From: Hemerocallis citrina
Taxonomy: Eukaryota; Streptophyta; Magnoliopsida; Asparagales; Asphodelaceae
Direction of reading: 5' to 3'
DNA length: 64,000 nucleotides
Assembly (NCBI GenBank): GCA_017893485.1
Contig: CM030366.1
Coordinates: forward strand, 100,886,953 to 100,950,952
In this document: piece after piece, positions 22,892-34,404 of the stretch
Position numbering within the stretch: position 1 is the stretch's first letter
Layout: every line of letters begins with the position of its first letter
The notes under the pieces: model-generated
What the model was told of the DNA's origin: nothing
The model's database searches: none
What the model saw: only the letters and a program-made list of their open reading frames with translations
Made by a program: the position numbers and the translations under genes

Positions 22892-25126
22892 ATGTCAAGG
22901 GTAGACTCGGGGAGTGAGGCCTCGTCCTCGGGCAATAATGGCACCGAGGAGAGGAGGCGAATGGAGATCCGAATAAAGGGGAAGCAGGTGGCCGGGTCAT
23001 CCGTGGCCGAGGTGAAGAAGAAGAAGAAGGCAGTCGCCCGATCTCCTGTAGTCGAGGAGATCGTGGAGACCGAGAGGCGAGCCCCTGAGTCAGGTCGGTA
23101 CCCCAGTTTACTGTCCGGCAATGCCGGAGTTAGGCAATACGAGGGTGACCTTCTGAAGAAAGCGATCATAGGTCGGTCGGCAGTCTACGAGGAGAACAAC
23201 CCGGTTCAGACTACCGAGGTGGACGAGATTGCATCGGTATTATCCGAGAAGGACCTGCTCCAGATCAGAAAAGGGTTCGCCATCCCTCCGGAGTACAAGC
23301 TGATCCTCCCCGGCCCTGGGATGCGAGCGAACTCCAAACTGTCGTCGGATATGTGTGTGTTCGACTATGACTCGCTGAACGCCGGATTGCACTTTCCTCT
23401 GCACCCCTTTGTGTTAAAGGTCCTCCTGTGGTACTTCCTGGCGCTGAACCAGTTTATGCCGAACACCTGGCGCCACGTGAATGCCTTCTTGCTGCAGTGC
23501 CGCAATGCCGGGGTCGAGCCAGACGTGACGATCCTTCGGAGCATGTATCGGATTCACCGGATGCACAAGACCGAGCATCGCTACTACCTGTCACCTCGGA
23601 AAGGCGTTAGGCACATAGAGAATCCAGACTCGATAAAAGGTTGGAAGGAGAAGTTCTTTTTGTTGAGGGAGCCCTCGATGCTGAACATTCTGACTCGGTG
23701 GAAAGTAGAGGTGCCAAAGTTTGCAAGGGCCGACCCGGAACTGACAGTGGCCGAGGCGGAAGTGGCGGAGAAGATCATTGCTCTCCCAATGTTGAGTTGG
23801 AGGGAAATGACCAAGGAGGTGCTACACAGGTCGGGCCTTAGACCGATCGACCCGAGTACGCTCCTGACATCTTGTAGTTTTTTTTTCTTTCTCTAAGTTT
23901 CTTGCTCGTTTTTCTAACTTGCTGTTTGTTTTGTTGTTTGGAACAGAAGTGCCGAAGATGGACTTCATGGGGTTGATGAACGAGCAAGGCAAAGTTGCTG
24001 ACGGAAGGAAGAGGAAGAGGCCGAGCACGATGGCTTCGTCCGGCCGACCCTCTAAGGTTCCTTCAGCAGTTGCTCTGCCTACTGCCGTTCCTGAGGCCCC
24101 CTCGCCAGTGGTGGTCGTCTCCGCCGACCCCTCAGCTCCTGCCACGTCTACCACGGTCGGTGAGGCCTTCAACGTTTCGGCGGCACTGTCACTCGAGGCT
24201 CTGCCCCTGACCACTCCGGCCTAGGTGATCCTGACCGAGCAGCATAAGAAGCTGTTCGTCCCTGACTGGCGAGTGAAGAACCATGACAGCTTCCTCGGGG
24301 ACTTGCAGATGTGCATGCAAGCCGTCAAGCACTTGGTGACCCCAAAGGATCGAGCTGCACTGAAGGCGAGGACGACTGGCGATGACACCTACAAAGTCGC
24401 TCGGTCGCTCGTGTCGGTAAGCATCGCATTTATTGTTTTTGAGAATTTCTAAGTCCGCCGTTCGGCTTTTACTTTGTTCTTACTCTCTTTTTCCTTTGGC
24501 AGGCCACTTGTCACTTCGGCCACCTCATCCAAGAGTTTGCCGAACATGAGAGGGAGTTGAAGGCTGCCAGTGACAAGGACAGGGCAGAGAAGGCGAGGGT
24601 GATTCGGTAGCTCGAGGCAGAGCAGAGACGCTCGGACGGCTTGGTGGTTCGGGTCGCCGACCTCAAGGCGGACCTGGAGCGAGTTAAAGGGCGGCTCGCC
24701 GACGAGGTTGCCAAAGTCACTAAGGCTGCCGAGGAGTTGGCGGCTTCTGCGAAGGCACTAGAGGAGGCAAAGGCAGAGAAGGATGTCGTGGCGGCAAAGA
24801 TAAGGGCGGAGGTTGAAGCCGAGGCGAATGCGCACATGGCTTCTAACATGGAGAAGTCCTACGAAAGGGCACTCGACCATGTCCAGGATCACATCCCCGG
24901 CTTCCAGAGAATTGGATATAGGCTGTGGCCCGGGGCCACGGTAGAGGGCGAAGAAGAGGAGGGCGAAGAGGAGGAAGGCGACAAGGAGGAGGTGGCACAG
25001 CAGGACGAGGGGGCGCCTGTCGTCCCTGAGACTGTGGTGACCGACCCCCGAGCTAGGGCAATGGGGGGCGATGTGCCGTCTAGCGAGGCGCCTATGGTCG
25101 AGCCGTCGCCGCAGGTGGACCCTTGA
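22892..25126 (+). pseudogene. Antisense multi-exon gene of the 'putative gypsy type transposon' family, with premature stops
   Basis: Exon 1 (ATG at 22892; an earlier in-frame ATG is at 22793) has a charged N-terminus and then a domain with IPPEYKLILPGPG and GLHFPLHPFVLKVL, followed by PNTWRHVNAFLLQC. This is the signature of the plant family named 'Putative gypsy type transposon' (Pfam PF04195 by my recollection). A T-rich intron ends at 23946; a donor at 23877 keeps frame, while the GT at 23874 would create a stop. Exon 2 (23947-24416) is Ser/Pro/Ala-rich, then the second intron is GTAAGC at 24417 to AG at 24502, phase 0. Exon 3 encodes an alanine/glutamate-rich coiled coil, then an acidic tract. 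TAG stops at 24222 and 24608 interrupt it; both fit CAG-to-TAG change. Biochemical role of the family is unknown. The strand is opposite to gag. Confidence 0.72.
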
Positions 25127-25288
25127 TCTCCTTGTCTTCTTGTGTTTTTGTTTTCCTCTACTTAGAATGTAATGCCTTTTCGCGGACTGGCCACCGCTTC
25201 TGTTATGAATGAAAAAATTTTGTTTCGGTCTTGTCTAAGTGTTTTGTTCGGATTTTTAGTCTTTCAATATGATGCCCTCGTTTTTTAG

Positions 25289-25473
25289 AACGTCGAACAC
25301 GCACCAGTTACCGCAGCTGCTCGGCACCGTGCAGAACTATTTAAGCAATCTCGCGAGGCTCGCCTCGAGGGCGAGATCGAGCTGATCAGGAGAGTGTTGT
25401 TCAATGTGGAGAAGAAGAACAGCGAGCTGCTGGCCGAGGTACACCACTTGCGGATAGTCGAGGAGGAGCTCTC
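25289..25473 (+). pseudogene. Coiled-coil exon, 5' part, cut by the copia insertion
   Basis: After a pyrimidine-rich TTTTTTAG acceptor (AG at 25287-25288) 61 codons are open, rich in E/K/R/L with heptad-like spacing. A possible donor CAG/GTGGAC at 25115 in exon 3 of the preceding gene would join here in phase 0, making this a fourth exon. Alternatively exon 3 ends at its own TGA (25124) and this belongs to a second gene. The frame is interrupted after two bases of a codon by the copia LTR at 25474 and resumes in the matching phase after 34409. Confidence 0.55.
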
Positions 25474-27006
25474 TGTAGGGTTTCGGGGCCAAACGCAGCG
25501 AAAAAGACAGATCCGAAACCCTAACCCTAGGATCCGTGTATAAGAATTGGCTAATAATGGAGAAAAAAAAAAATTTTACCTTTCGGAGCTTTCGAAGGCT
25601 GAAAGATGGAGGTTGCAATCACCACGCAGTCCTAGTAGCTAGATCCGCGTCTCTAAGGCAGTCCACACGAACGTCCGATCGTCCAACGATCAAGGGAGCC
25701 GGTACTAGCCGATGATCCTTGCCTCTCACTCTCTCTCTCTTTTACCTCTCAACAGTTGAGCGGCTAGGGTTTCTGTGGAAACGGATTTGTCAAAAGATCC
25801 TTTTCAACTAATACATCTCTATGTATTTATAGGGAGAGATAAGAGGTGGGCTTAACCGTAATCAGTTTGGCTTCTGATAAGACCAATCTGATTTGGTTTT
25901 ATCATTTAAATTCGAATTAACCATAATCAGTTTGGCTTCTGATAAGACCAATCTGATTTGGTTTTATCACTTAAATGATTCGAATTATCCTTTAATTAAT
26001 TAAGTCCAACTCAATTAATTAACTAATTTCGAATCACTTAATTTAAATTCCGAATTTAAACTAATACTCCTTTTAAACGTTCTAAGTGTGTGACCCTATA
26101 GGTTATTATTACGTTGGCAATAATTTTATTATCTTATAATAAAATTATAAACAATGAGCGGCATCTAGTAATACATCATTGCTACCCAAGTAATAACAAT
26201 AATTGGTGATTCAATTAAACCTTTCGTGATTAATGTTTCCATGTAATATAATCCTTTTAACCTTGATATTATAGATTAAACTAGAGGCATGGGACGTGTC
26301 ATCCTCTTAATAATTTAATCTTTATTTTCTTGATCGATGAGTAGACTATTCAAACAAATCAATATTTGAGCATGGCCATGCATTTCATAGTCTCACTCAA
26401 ACAAGAGGCCGATAATATCACTCCTAAAATTAGGAGGGTTAAATTCCCTCTAGATCATTCATATTTCTCACACGATTCATAATGAACCCAATAATTATCT
26501 TTATCATTACCCGATTAAAGATAACTTTTGATAGAATCAAAGTACATTAATTCTCGTGTAGAAATATAATGATTTCAGGTCAGAGGACCATTACACCATT
26601 ATCACAGTGAGATTACTTATGACACTTATTAATTCATTCCATGTAGAATCTCACAGTGGGTCTGTCCAGTACAATGTACTCTTACATTTACCTATGTATT
26701 GATTTTAGTATCTCTATACTAATGACCCATGAGAAGTGGTCATCAATCAATCAACATACTAGTCTCAATGTATTATTACTGTCCTAATAATAATAATACT
26801 CGACTAGGGACATTTAAGATTATTATACTATATATAATCTCAAGTTCATATAGTTCGTATTAATAATCTAAGGACATTTATCATGCTAATAATTATATCG
26901 CAGTAAATACGAAGCATAATAAATTATTAATTTAAAAAAGAACATAATGTCAATAATACTGATTACATAATATCATTGTATTGCCTCTAGGGCACCTACA
27001 CTAACA
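25474..27006 (-). repeat. 3' LTR of the copia element
   Basis: Plus strand TGTAGGGTTTCG to CACTAACA; on the coding strand it starts TGTTAGTGTAGG. Near-identical to 32873-34404. It contains an internal 60-70 bp repeat centred on ATAATCAGTTTGGCTTCTGA, also present in the other LTR. Confidence 0.95.
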
Positions 27007-27017
27007 ATCTCCCACTT
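27007..27017 (-). other. Polypurine tract of the copia element
   Basis: AAGTGGGAGAT on the minus strand lies directly before the 3' LTR. The polyprotein stop codon (27021-27023) is only a few bases upstream, a compact arrangement typical of copia elements. Confidence 0.9.
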
Positions 27018-27020
27018 GCA

Positions 27021-30000
27021 CTAGAGCCAATCACTCATGTATCGAATACCAATTGAACTAGTGTGACCCTCGTGCTTCTGCTGCGACAAAGCCTTAGTCA
27101 GTGGGTCAGCTACGTTATCATTAGTTTGCACTTTACATATATGTATATCTCCTCGTTCATTAATCTCACGAATAAGGTGATATCTTCTAAGTATATGTTT
27201 CGCCCTGGAGTGCGATCTTGGTTCCTTTGCTTGTGCTATGGCTCCATTGTTATCGCAATAAAGATCGATAGGGTCTACTATCGATGGAACCACACCAAGC
27301 CCTGTGATGAAATTTCGGATCCAAACTGCCTCCTTGGCTGCTTCGCAAGCAGCAATATACTCAGCCTCCATTGTAGAATCAGCTACTGTTTCTTGCTTTG
27401 AACTTTTCCAGCTTACAGCACCTCCGTTGAGACAAAACACAAAACCAGACTGGGATATAGAATCATCCTTGTCTGTTTGGAAACTAGAATCAGTGTAACC
27501 TTTTACCACTAGTCTCTCTTCTCCCCCATATACCAAGAATGAATCTTTAGTCCTCTTCAAGTACTTAAGAATATTCTTGACAGCTGTCCAGTGACCTTCA
27601 CCTGGATTAGACTGGAACCTGCTCGTCATACTCAAAGCATATGACACATCAGGACGAGTACATATCATTGCATACATGATAGATCCAATTGCAGAAGCAT
27701 ATGGAATCTTACTCATGCGGTCCTTTTCATCCAATGTTTTAGGACTATTGTCACTCGAGATTGATATCCCATGAGACATCGGGACAAATCCCCTTTTAGC
27801 ATCTTGCATCCCAAAACGATGCAGTACTTTGTCAATATATGTACTCTGATTTAGGCCGATCAATCTTCTGGATCTATCTCTATAGATCCTGATCCCTAAT
27901 ATATAGGTCGCCTCGCCTAAATCTTTCATTGAGAAATTTTTTCCCAACCAAGTCTTAACAGCCTGTAGAGAAGGTATGTCATTCCCGATAAGTAATATAT
28001 CATCAACATATAATACTATGAATGCCACGTGGCTCCCACTAACCCTTTTGTAAACACAAGATTCATCTTCGTTTTGAATAAAGCCAAATTCCTTGACTGT
28101 CTGGTCAAAACGAATATTCCACCTCCTTGAGGCCTGCTTCAGTCCATAAATGGATCGACGCAACTTACATATCCTTCTAGCATCCCTTGGACTGACAAAA
28201 CCTTCAGGTTGTGTCATGTACACATCCTCTTCAAGGCTCCCATTAAGGAAGGCTGTTTTGACATCCATCTGCCAGATCTCATAATCATGATAAGCTGCTA
28301 TTGCAAGCAAAATCCTAATGGATTTGACCATAGCTACAGGTGAAAAAGTTTCATCATAGTCAATACCATGAATTTGCTTGAAACCTTTTGCAACTAACCT
28401 AGCTTTATAGGTCTGAACATTTCCATCCATGTCGATTTTCTTTTTGAAAACCCATTTGCACCCTATAGGTTTTACCCCTTCAGGTGGATCAACCAAAGTC
28501 CATACTTGGTTATCATACATGGAATCCATCTCAGATTTCATGGCTTCTAGCCATCTCTCAGAGTCAGGACTGTTCATAGCATCTTGGTAGGTGAGGGGCT
28601 CATCTTGATCTATGAGCATCAAATCACCATTCTCTACTAAGAGAAATCCATAATATCTCTCAGGTTGATGGCGAATCCTACCAGATCTACGAACAATCTG
28701 TGTTTCTTGAGCAGTTTCATCTTGAATATTATCTTGAATATCCTGCTCAATTTCCAATTCGGGTTCAACATTATCTTGTGGGTCTCGAGCTTCATCGAGT
28801 TCTATTTTCCTCCCACTGATTCTTTTGGAGACTAGCTCTCGTTCAAGAAACACAGCAGTGCGAGAAACAACTATTTTGTTCTCGGTCGGATTATAGAAGA
28901 AGTAACCCTTAGTTTCCTTCGGGTACCCCACAAAATAACACTTATCTGATTTTGGTCCAAGCTTGTCAGAGATCATACGTTTCACAAACGCTTCACATCC
29001 CCATATTTTCATAAATGACATGCTTTGACGTTTCTCAGTCCATATCTCATATGGAGTCTTTTGAACCGCTTTAGTTGGGACTCGGTTTAGTGTATATGCA
29101 GCCGTTTCTAGGGCATAACCCCAGAAACTTATTGGAAGTTCAGCATGACTCATCATCGATCGTACCATGTCCAACAAGGTACGATTTCTCCTTTCAGAAA
29201 CCCCATTCCATTGTGGTGTTCCAGGAGGAGTGAGCTGTGATACTATACCACACTCCTTTAAGTAATTCTTAAAGTCATGGCTTAAGTATTCACCTCCTCG
29301 ATCAGATCGAAGAGTTTTAATACTTCCGCCTATTTGCTTTTCTACTTCAGCTTTAAATTCTTTGAATTTTTCAAAGGATTCAGATTTGTGTTTCAAAAGA
29401 TACACATATCCGAATCTACTGAAATCATCAGTAAATGTTATGAAGTAATAAAAGCCACCTCTAGCCATAGAACGCATTGGACCACATACATCACTATGTA
29501 TTAGTTCTAATCGTTCGTTGGCCCTTTCACCTATTTTAGTAAAAGGAGCTTTTGCCATTTTACCAAGTAAACAAGCATCACATTCATCGTATGATTCAAA
29601 ATCAAACTTATCCAAAAATCCATCTTTATGTAGTTTGGATATGCGATTCTCATTTATATGGCCTAATCGACAATGCCAAAGGTATGTTTGATTTGAGTCA
29701 TTTGCTTTAAGACGTTTATTCATATTATAGACGGGAGTAAGATCAAGATCTAGAACATATAAACCATTAAATAAACGTGCTACACCATAAGTTAAATCAT
29801 TTAAAGCAAAAGAGCAACAATTGTCTTTTATTATAAACGAAAAACCCTTCTTGTCCAAACAAGAAATAGAAATAATGTTTCTGCAAATCGCAGGCACGTA
29901 ATAACAGTTCTCAAGTTCTAAAATAAGCCCAGAGGGCAACGACAAATAATAAGTCCCTACGGCCAAAGCAGCAACCTTTGCTCCATTGCCAACGCGTAGG

Positions 30001-31001
30001 TCGATCTCTCCCTTTGCCAAAGATCTACTCCTTTGAAGTCCCTGCACATTAATACAAATGTGAGAACCACATCCAGTATCCAATACCCAAGATGTAGAAG
30101 TAGATAAATTGACTTCTATAACATGAATACCTGAATCAGAAATATTCAGAGATTTCACGTTCTTCAGACTTTCCAAATAAGCTGGACAGTTTCTCTTCCA
30201 ATGACCTGGTTTCTTGCACCAGTGACAATCACCCTTATCAGGTTTAGCAACACCACCTTTAGGCTTGAGAGCTTTCTTGAAAGTGGGCTTGGAAGGAGCA
30301 ACTGCATTAGATCCAATCTTTTTCTTGCCTTTCCATTTCCCCTTTCCCTTAGCACCTTTATTGCCCACCATCATTATGGGAGCATTTTCAGGTGCCTTTT
30401 GCATGTTGGCTTCGGTAGTTCTTAACAGTGCCAACAATTCAGTGGGTGTTTTGTCTTGCTCGGTCATGATGAAAGTCATGATAAACTGGGCATAGTTGCT
30501 GTTCAATGATTGCAAGATAATATCTATTTGAGCCTCTCGAGAAAGCCCGGAGCCCAAACGGTCTAGGTATTCAAAATACCCAATCATCTTCAGAACATGC
30601 GGTCCAACCGGGTTATTTCCTTGCTTGCAGTTAAAGATTGCTTTGTACGTATTGAACCTTTCTTGACGAGCCTGTACTTGAAACATCGTCTTAAGATGCT
30701 CAAGCATAGCATAAGCATCCATATGCTCATGCTGCTTCTGAAGCTCAGCACTCATAGTTGCAAGCATGAGACAGGCAACGTCTGTCGCATCATCAATATG
30801 CTTCTGGTAAGCATTTAGTTGAGCACGAGTTGCACCGTCACCAGGATGGACCGGTGGAGGAATTTCAACAACTTGGAGCTTACGCTCCTGCCTGAGGACA
30901 ATCCTCAAATTCCTAGACCAGTCAAGGAAGTTTGTTCCTGTCAGCTTGTCCTTCTCAAGGACTGATCGCACGGAGAAAGAGTTGTTTGTGTTTTGTGCCA
31001 T
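27021..31001 (-). CDS. Copia Gag-Pol polyprotein (1326 aa, intact)
   Basis: A single open frame in copia order. Gag occupies roughly residues 1-290 with a CCHC zinc knuckle (C259, C262, H267, C272) after a lysine-rich stretch. Protease has VLDTG at 306-310. Integrase has the zinc site H443/H448/C474/C477 and the DD35E triad D504, D567, E603. Reverse transcriptase follows, with KARLVAKGF and YVDD at 998-1001, then RNase H with D1171, E1214 and D1250. All visible catalytic residues are present and I see no internal stop or frameshift. The product would be processed by its own protease to make, copy and integrate the element's cDNA. The ATG at 31001 is the first in frame and begins a typical copia Gag (MAQNTNN). 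I have not assigned a copia lineage. Confidence 0.95.
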   Translation of the reverse strand: MAQNTNNSFSVRSVLEKDKLTGTNFLDWSRNLRIVLRQERKLQVVEIPPPVHPGDGATRAQLNAYQKHIDDATDVACLMLATMSAELQKQHEHMDAYAMLEHLKTMFQVQARQERFNTYKAIFNCKQGNNPVGPHVLKMIGYFEYLDRLGSGLSREAQIDIILQSLNSNYAQFIMTFIMTEQDKTPTELLALLRTTEANMQKAPENAPIMMVGNKGAKGKGKWKGKKKIGSNAVAPSKPTFKKALKPKGGVAKPDKGDCHWCKKPGHWKRNCPAYLESLKNVKSLNISDSGIHVIEVNLSTSTSWVLDTGCGSHICINVQGLQRSRSLAKGEIDLRVGNGAKVAALAVGTYYLSLPSGLILELENCYYVPAICRNIISISCLDKKGFSFIIKDNCCSFALNDLTYGVARLFNGLYVLDLDLTPVYNMNKRLKANDSNQTYLWHCRLGHINENRISKLHKDGFLDKFDFESYDECDACLLGKMAKAPFTKIGERANERLELIHSDVCGPMRSMARGGFYYFITFTDDFSRFGYVYLLKHKSESFEKFKEFKAEVEKQIGGSIKTLRSDRGGEYLSHDFKNYLKECGIVSQLTPPGTPQWNGVSERRNRTLLDMVRSMMSHAELPISFWGYALETAAYTLNRVPTKAVQKTPYEIWTEKRQSMSFMKIWGCEAFVKRMISDKLGPKSDKCYFVGYPKETKGYFFYNPTENKIVVSRTAVFLERELVSKRISGRKIELDEARDPQDNVEPELEIEQDIQDNIQDETAQETQIVRRSGRIRHQPERYYGFLLVENGDLMLIDQDEPLTYQDAMNSPDSERWLEAMKSEMDSMYDNQVWTLVDPPEGVKPIGCKWVFKKKIDMDGNVQTYKARLVAKGFKQIHGIDYDETFSPVAMVKSIRILLAIAAYHDYEIWQMDVKTAFLNGSLEEDVYMTQPEGFVSPRDARRICKLRRSIYGLKQASRRWNIRFDQTVKEFGFIQNEDESCVYKRVSGSHVAFIVLYVDDILLIGNDIPSLQAVKTWLGKNFSMKDLGEATYILGIRIYRDRSRRLIGLNQSTYIDKVLHRFGMQDAKRGFVPMSHGISISSDNSPKTLDEKDRMSKIPYASAIGSIMYAMICTRPDVSYALSMTSRFQSNPGEGHWTAVKNILKYLKRTKDSFLVYGGEERLVVKGYTDSSFQTDKDDSISQSGFVFCLNGGAVSWKSSKQETVADSTMEAEYIAACEAAKEAVWIRNFITGLGVVPSIVDPIDLYCDNNGAIAQAKEPRSHSRAKHILRRYHLIREINERGDIHICKVQTNDNVADPLTKALSQQKHEGHTSSIGIRYMSDWL

Positions 31002-32859
31002 TTAATATCTACAATGTTTAAAATGCATAAGATAAGTTAGATTGTCAAATAATTAATTATTATGTTCAAGTGATAATGGTACATTCAACTTAATATACCT
31101 CCCACTATTTTGTTCAAACTAATAGCCCTTACTATTAATTCGGAAACTTATTTTCTAGTGAGCCAAGATCCATATTTCATTATGCCTTGAGTCAGCGTTG
31201 GCCAATTCTCCCAAAACATAACTATTTAGGTAGACAACTTTTGTCAATTATATCACATATAATTCTTGGATAGTTTGGTGAACAACTATTGTTCTAATTT
31301 ATCTAATAAATTTTTCGCCAAACTCTATGCTTCTAAGTTCACTATCCACAATCCTATTGTGACGACTTAGTTAAGTTGGTCCCAATGATTAACATGACGA
31401 ATATCACTTTTATTCTTTCGCACCTAACCACGATTAAAAGGAGTGCTCTACTTTGGCAAACCCACCCCTTATGATCTAGGCTTTGATGAGTGTTAATTCA
31501 TTGGAAAGCATCTAATTAACTTAATATTTTGTTAAGGGGTTTACTTGTAAACGATCATGATCCCATCATAAAGAGATTCCCTTTTCTTGGAACTAAATAT
31601 TTCAAATCAAAATTCGTTGAATGAATGATTTCCAGATCAGAGGTTAACGCACAGACGGCATTATTGGCACCCCTTTTCTTACAGATTCGTGATCCGTTGT
31701 TGACAAAATCATTCAATCGTTGAATCAATGAAATTTATATTTAATTGCCGTGTTTCATAAACACGAGAATCTCATGATCGTTTGTTTAATGTTCATCTTT
31801 CATCGTTACATGTTTTATTTTGTTTAAGCAGGCATGGCATGGATGATGTATCTAATACATATATTAATACATTATTAATCTATTTGAAGCATGCATCACA
31901 GTGTATTCTACAGAAACATTCATACATCAATATGTAAAGTGCAGTAAGTAAACGTGCTTGGTTATGGCCTTTATCCTACATGATCCTTTCAAGCTGATGA
32001 AAGGATCGAGGTCAATCTAAGGTGGAAAATATAAATACAATTACATGTCTTCATTCTCCTTGGTTGCTTCATCTCTTGGATCGCCCTTCAATCTTCAATT
32101 ACATTACATTGAATAAATGAAAACAACTTGTACTTATGTACTTACATAATGAAACTCGAGTTACATTCGAGATAATACAATTACAAGAATGAAGAGAACG
32201 ACATGCAAGTCGTATTTACAAAACCAAAACATAAACCATTAATCTAAGGGTCTTAAGGCCATAACCAGCACCATGCTCTTATAAACAATTAAGAACACAC
32301 AAATATATATATATGCAGCAGGGGTCCGGGGGCGGCAGCCCCTGGGCGGGGGTCCGGGGGCGGCAGCCCCCGGGCGGGGTCCGGGGGCGGCAGCCCCCGG
32401 CGGGGGTCGAGCTGCCCGGTCAGCTCGAAATCAGAAAATTTTTTAATTCCAGAGGACTATCCTTATTAAAAAATTATCGATTTCGAACAACAGATCATAT
32501 CTTTTAGTCTCTGCCGCCACTGCATCAAATACAGTTCCGGAACCATGTATCATATACATTCATATCATGTCCCAGTTTACAGATCGTGTCCAAACACTAT
32601 CTGTCCATCAGTTTATATCACCATATAAACCATTCTTCATGCATAACATACAAATCGCTTACTGAACATTCATAGCAGATGGTAAAACTTACCTAATTAT
32701 CAACAAATCACAATCTATATAGCATAACAGAATCATATATGATCGACATAACATATTATATCGACATATCACATAACTGCATCAAGGCAGATTCATAAAA
32801 CATGCATACATGCATCGAATGCAGTAAACATGTAACCAAATCAGCCCCTTATACACGTT
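31002..32859 (-). other. Long 5' leader of the copia element
   Basis: About 1.86 kb separates the primer site from the Gag ATG, long for a copia element. It has no sizeable minus-strand frame. Most is AT-rich; one GC-rich segment at 32321-32425 can form several hairpins. It may carry packaging or dimerisation signals (inference). Confidence 0.7.
32321..32425 (-). repeat. GC-rich triple hairpin repeat in the copia leader
   Basis: Three units of about 29 bp carry GGGGGC-GGCA-GCCCC(C), each able to form a 5-6 bp GC stem with a four-base loop, followed by GAGCTG-CCCGGT-CAGCTC, a further 6-bp stem. G-runs could also form quadruplexes on the plus strand. The block contrasts sharply with its AT-rich surroundings. 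Confidence 0.8.
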
Positions 32860-32871
32860 GCTCTGATACCA
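32860..32871 (-). other. Primer-binding site of the copia element (tRNA-Met)
   Basis: Reverse complement reads TGGTATCAGAGC, one base inside the 5' LTR end. It sets orientation and the 5' LTR boundary. Confidence 0.93.
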
Positions 32872-32872
32872 C

Positions 32873-34404
32873 TGTAGGGTTTCGGGGCCAAACGCAGCGA
32901 AAAAGACAGATCCGAAACCCTAACCCTAGGATCCGTGTATAAGAATTGGCTAATAATGGAGAAAAAAAAAAATTTTACCTTTCGGAGCTTTCGAAGGCTG
33001 AAAGATGGAGGTTGCAATCACCACGCAGTCCTAGTAGCTAGATCCGCGTCTCTAAGGCAGTCCACACGAACGTCCGATCGTCCAACGATCAAGGGAGCCG
33101 GTACTAGCCGATGATCCTTGCCTCTCACTCTCTCTCTCTTTTACCTCTCAACAGTTGAGCGGCTAGGGTTTCTGTGGAAACGGATTTGTCAAAAGATCCT
33201 TTTCAACTAATACATCTCTATGTATTTATAGGGAGAGATAAGAGGTGGGCTTAACCGTAATCAGTTTGGCTTCTGATAAGACCAATCTGATTTGGTTTTA
33301 TCATTTAAATTCGAATTAACCATAATCAGTTTGGCTTCTGATAAGACCAATCTGATTTGGTTTTATCACTTAAATGATTCGAATTATCCTTTAATTAATT
33401 AAGTCCAACTCAATTAATTAACTAATTTCGAATCACTTAATTTAAATTCCGAATTTAAACTAATACTCCTTTTAAACGTTCTAAGTGTGTGACCCTATAG
33501 GTTATTATTACGTTGGCAATAATTTTATTATCTTATAATAAAATTATAAACAATGAGCGGCATCTAGTAATACATCATTGCTACCCAAGTAATAACAATA
33601 ATTGGTGATTCAATTAAACCTTTCGTGATTAATGTTTCCATGTAATATAATCCTTTTAACCTTGATATTATAGATTAAACTAGAGGCATGGGACGTGTCA
33701 TCCTCTTAATAATTTAATCTTTATTTTCTTGATCGATGAGTAGACTATTCAAACAAATCAATATTTGAGCATGGCCATGCATTTCATAGTCTCACTCAAA
33801 CAAGAGGCCGATAATATCACTCCTAAAATTAGGAGGGTTAAATTCCCTCTAGATCATTCATATTTCTCACACGATTCATAATGAACCCAATAATTATCTT
33901 TATCATTACCCGATTAAAGATAACTTTTGATAGAATCAAAGTACATTAATTCTCGTGTAGAAATATAATGATTTCAGGTCAGAGGACCATTACACCATTA
34001 TCACAGTGAGATTACTTATGACACTTATTAATTCATTCCATGTAGAATCTCACAGTGGGTCTGTCCAGTACAATGTACTCTTACATTTACCTATGTATTG
34101 ATTTTAGTATCTCTATACTAATGACCCATGAGAAGTGGTCATCAATCAATCAACATACTAGTCTCAATGTATTATTACTGTCCTAATAATAATAATACTC
34201 GACTAGGGACATTTAAGATTATTATACTATATATAATCTCAAGTTCATATAGTTCGTATTAATAATCTAAGGACATTTATCATGCTAATAATTATATCGC
34301 AGTAAATACGAAGCATAATAAATTATTAATTTAAAAAGAACATAATGTCAATAATACTGATTACATAATATCATTGTATTGCCTCTAGGGCACCTACACT
34401 AACA
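32873..34404 (-). repeat. 5' LTR of the copia element
   Basis: Near-identical to 25474-27006. The promoter would be here, transcribing toward lower coordinates. Both LTRs contain AAACCCTAACCCTAGG near their TGTAGGG end, a telomere-like word of no likely significance. Confidence 0.95.

Larger units (their letters stand above)
25474..34404 (-). mobile_element. Full-length, apparently intact Ty1/copia retrotransposon
   Basis: LTRs 25474-27006 (1533 bp) and 32873-34404 (1532 bp) differ, as far as I can see, by a single A in a homopolymer. Primer site, long leader, one 1326-codon polyprotein and polypurine tract follow in the correct order on the minus strand. Flanks CTCTC (25469-25473) and ATCTC (34405-34409) agree at four of five positions. 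It sits inside the antisense gene of the Tat-like element and is the youngest insertion of the nest. By structure it is the only element here that looks competent to move. Confidence 0.95.

Noticed and set aside
25510..25530. Telomere-like AAACCCTAACCCTA in the copia LTR
   Set aside because: Under two repeat units, part of the LTR in both copies; not a telomeric tract.
27063..30818. Plus-strand frames opposite the copia polyprotein
   Set aside because: Shadows of the long minus-strand gene.
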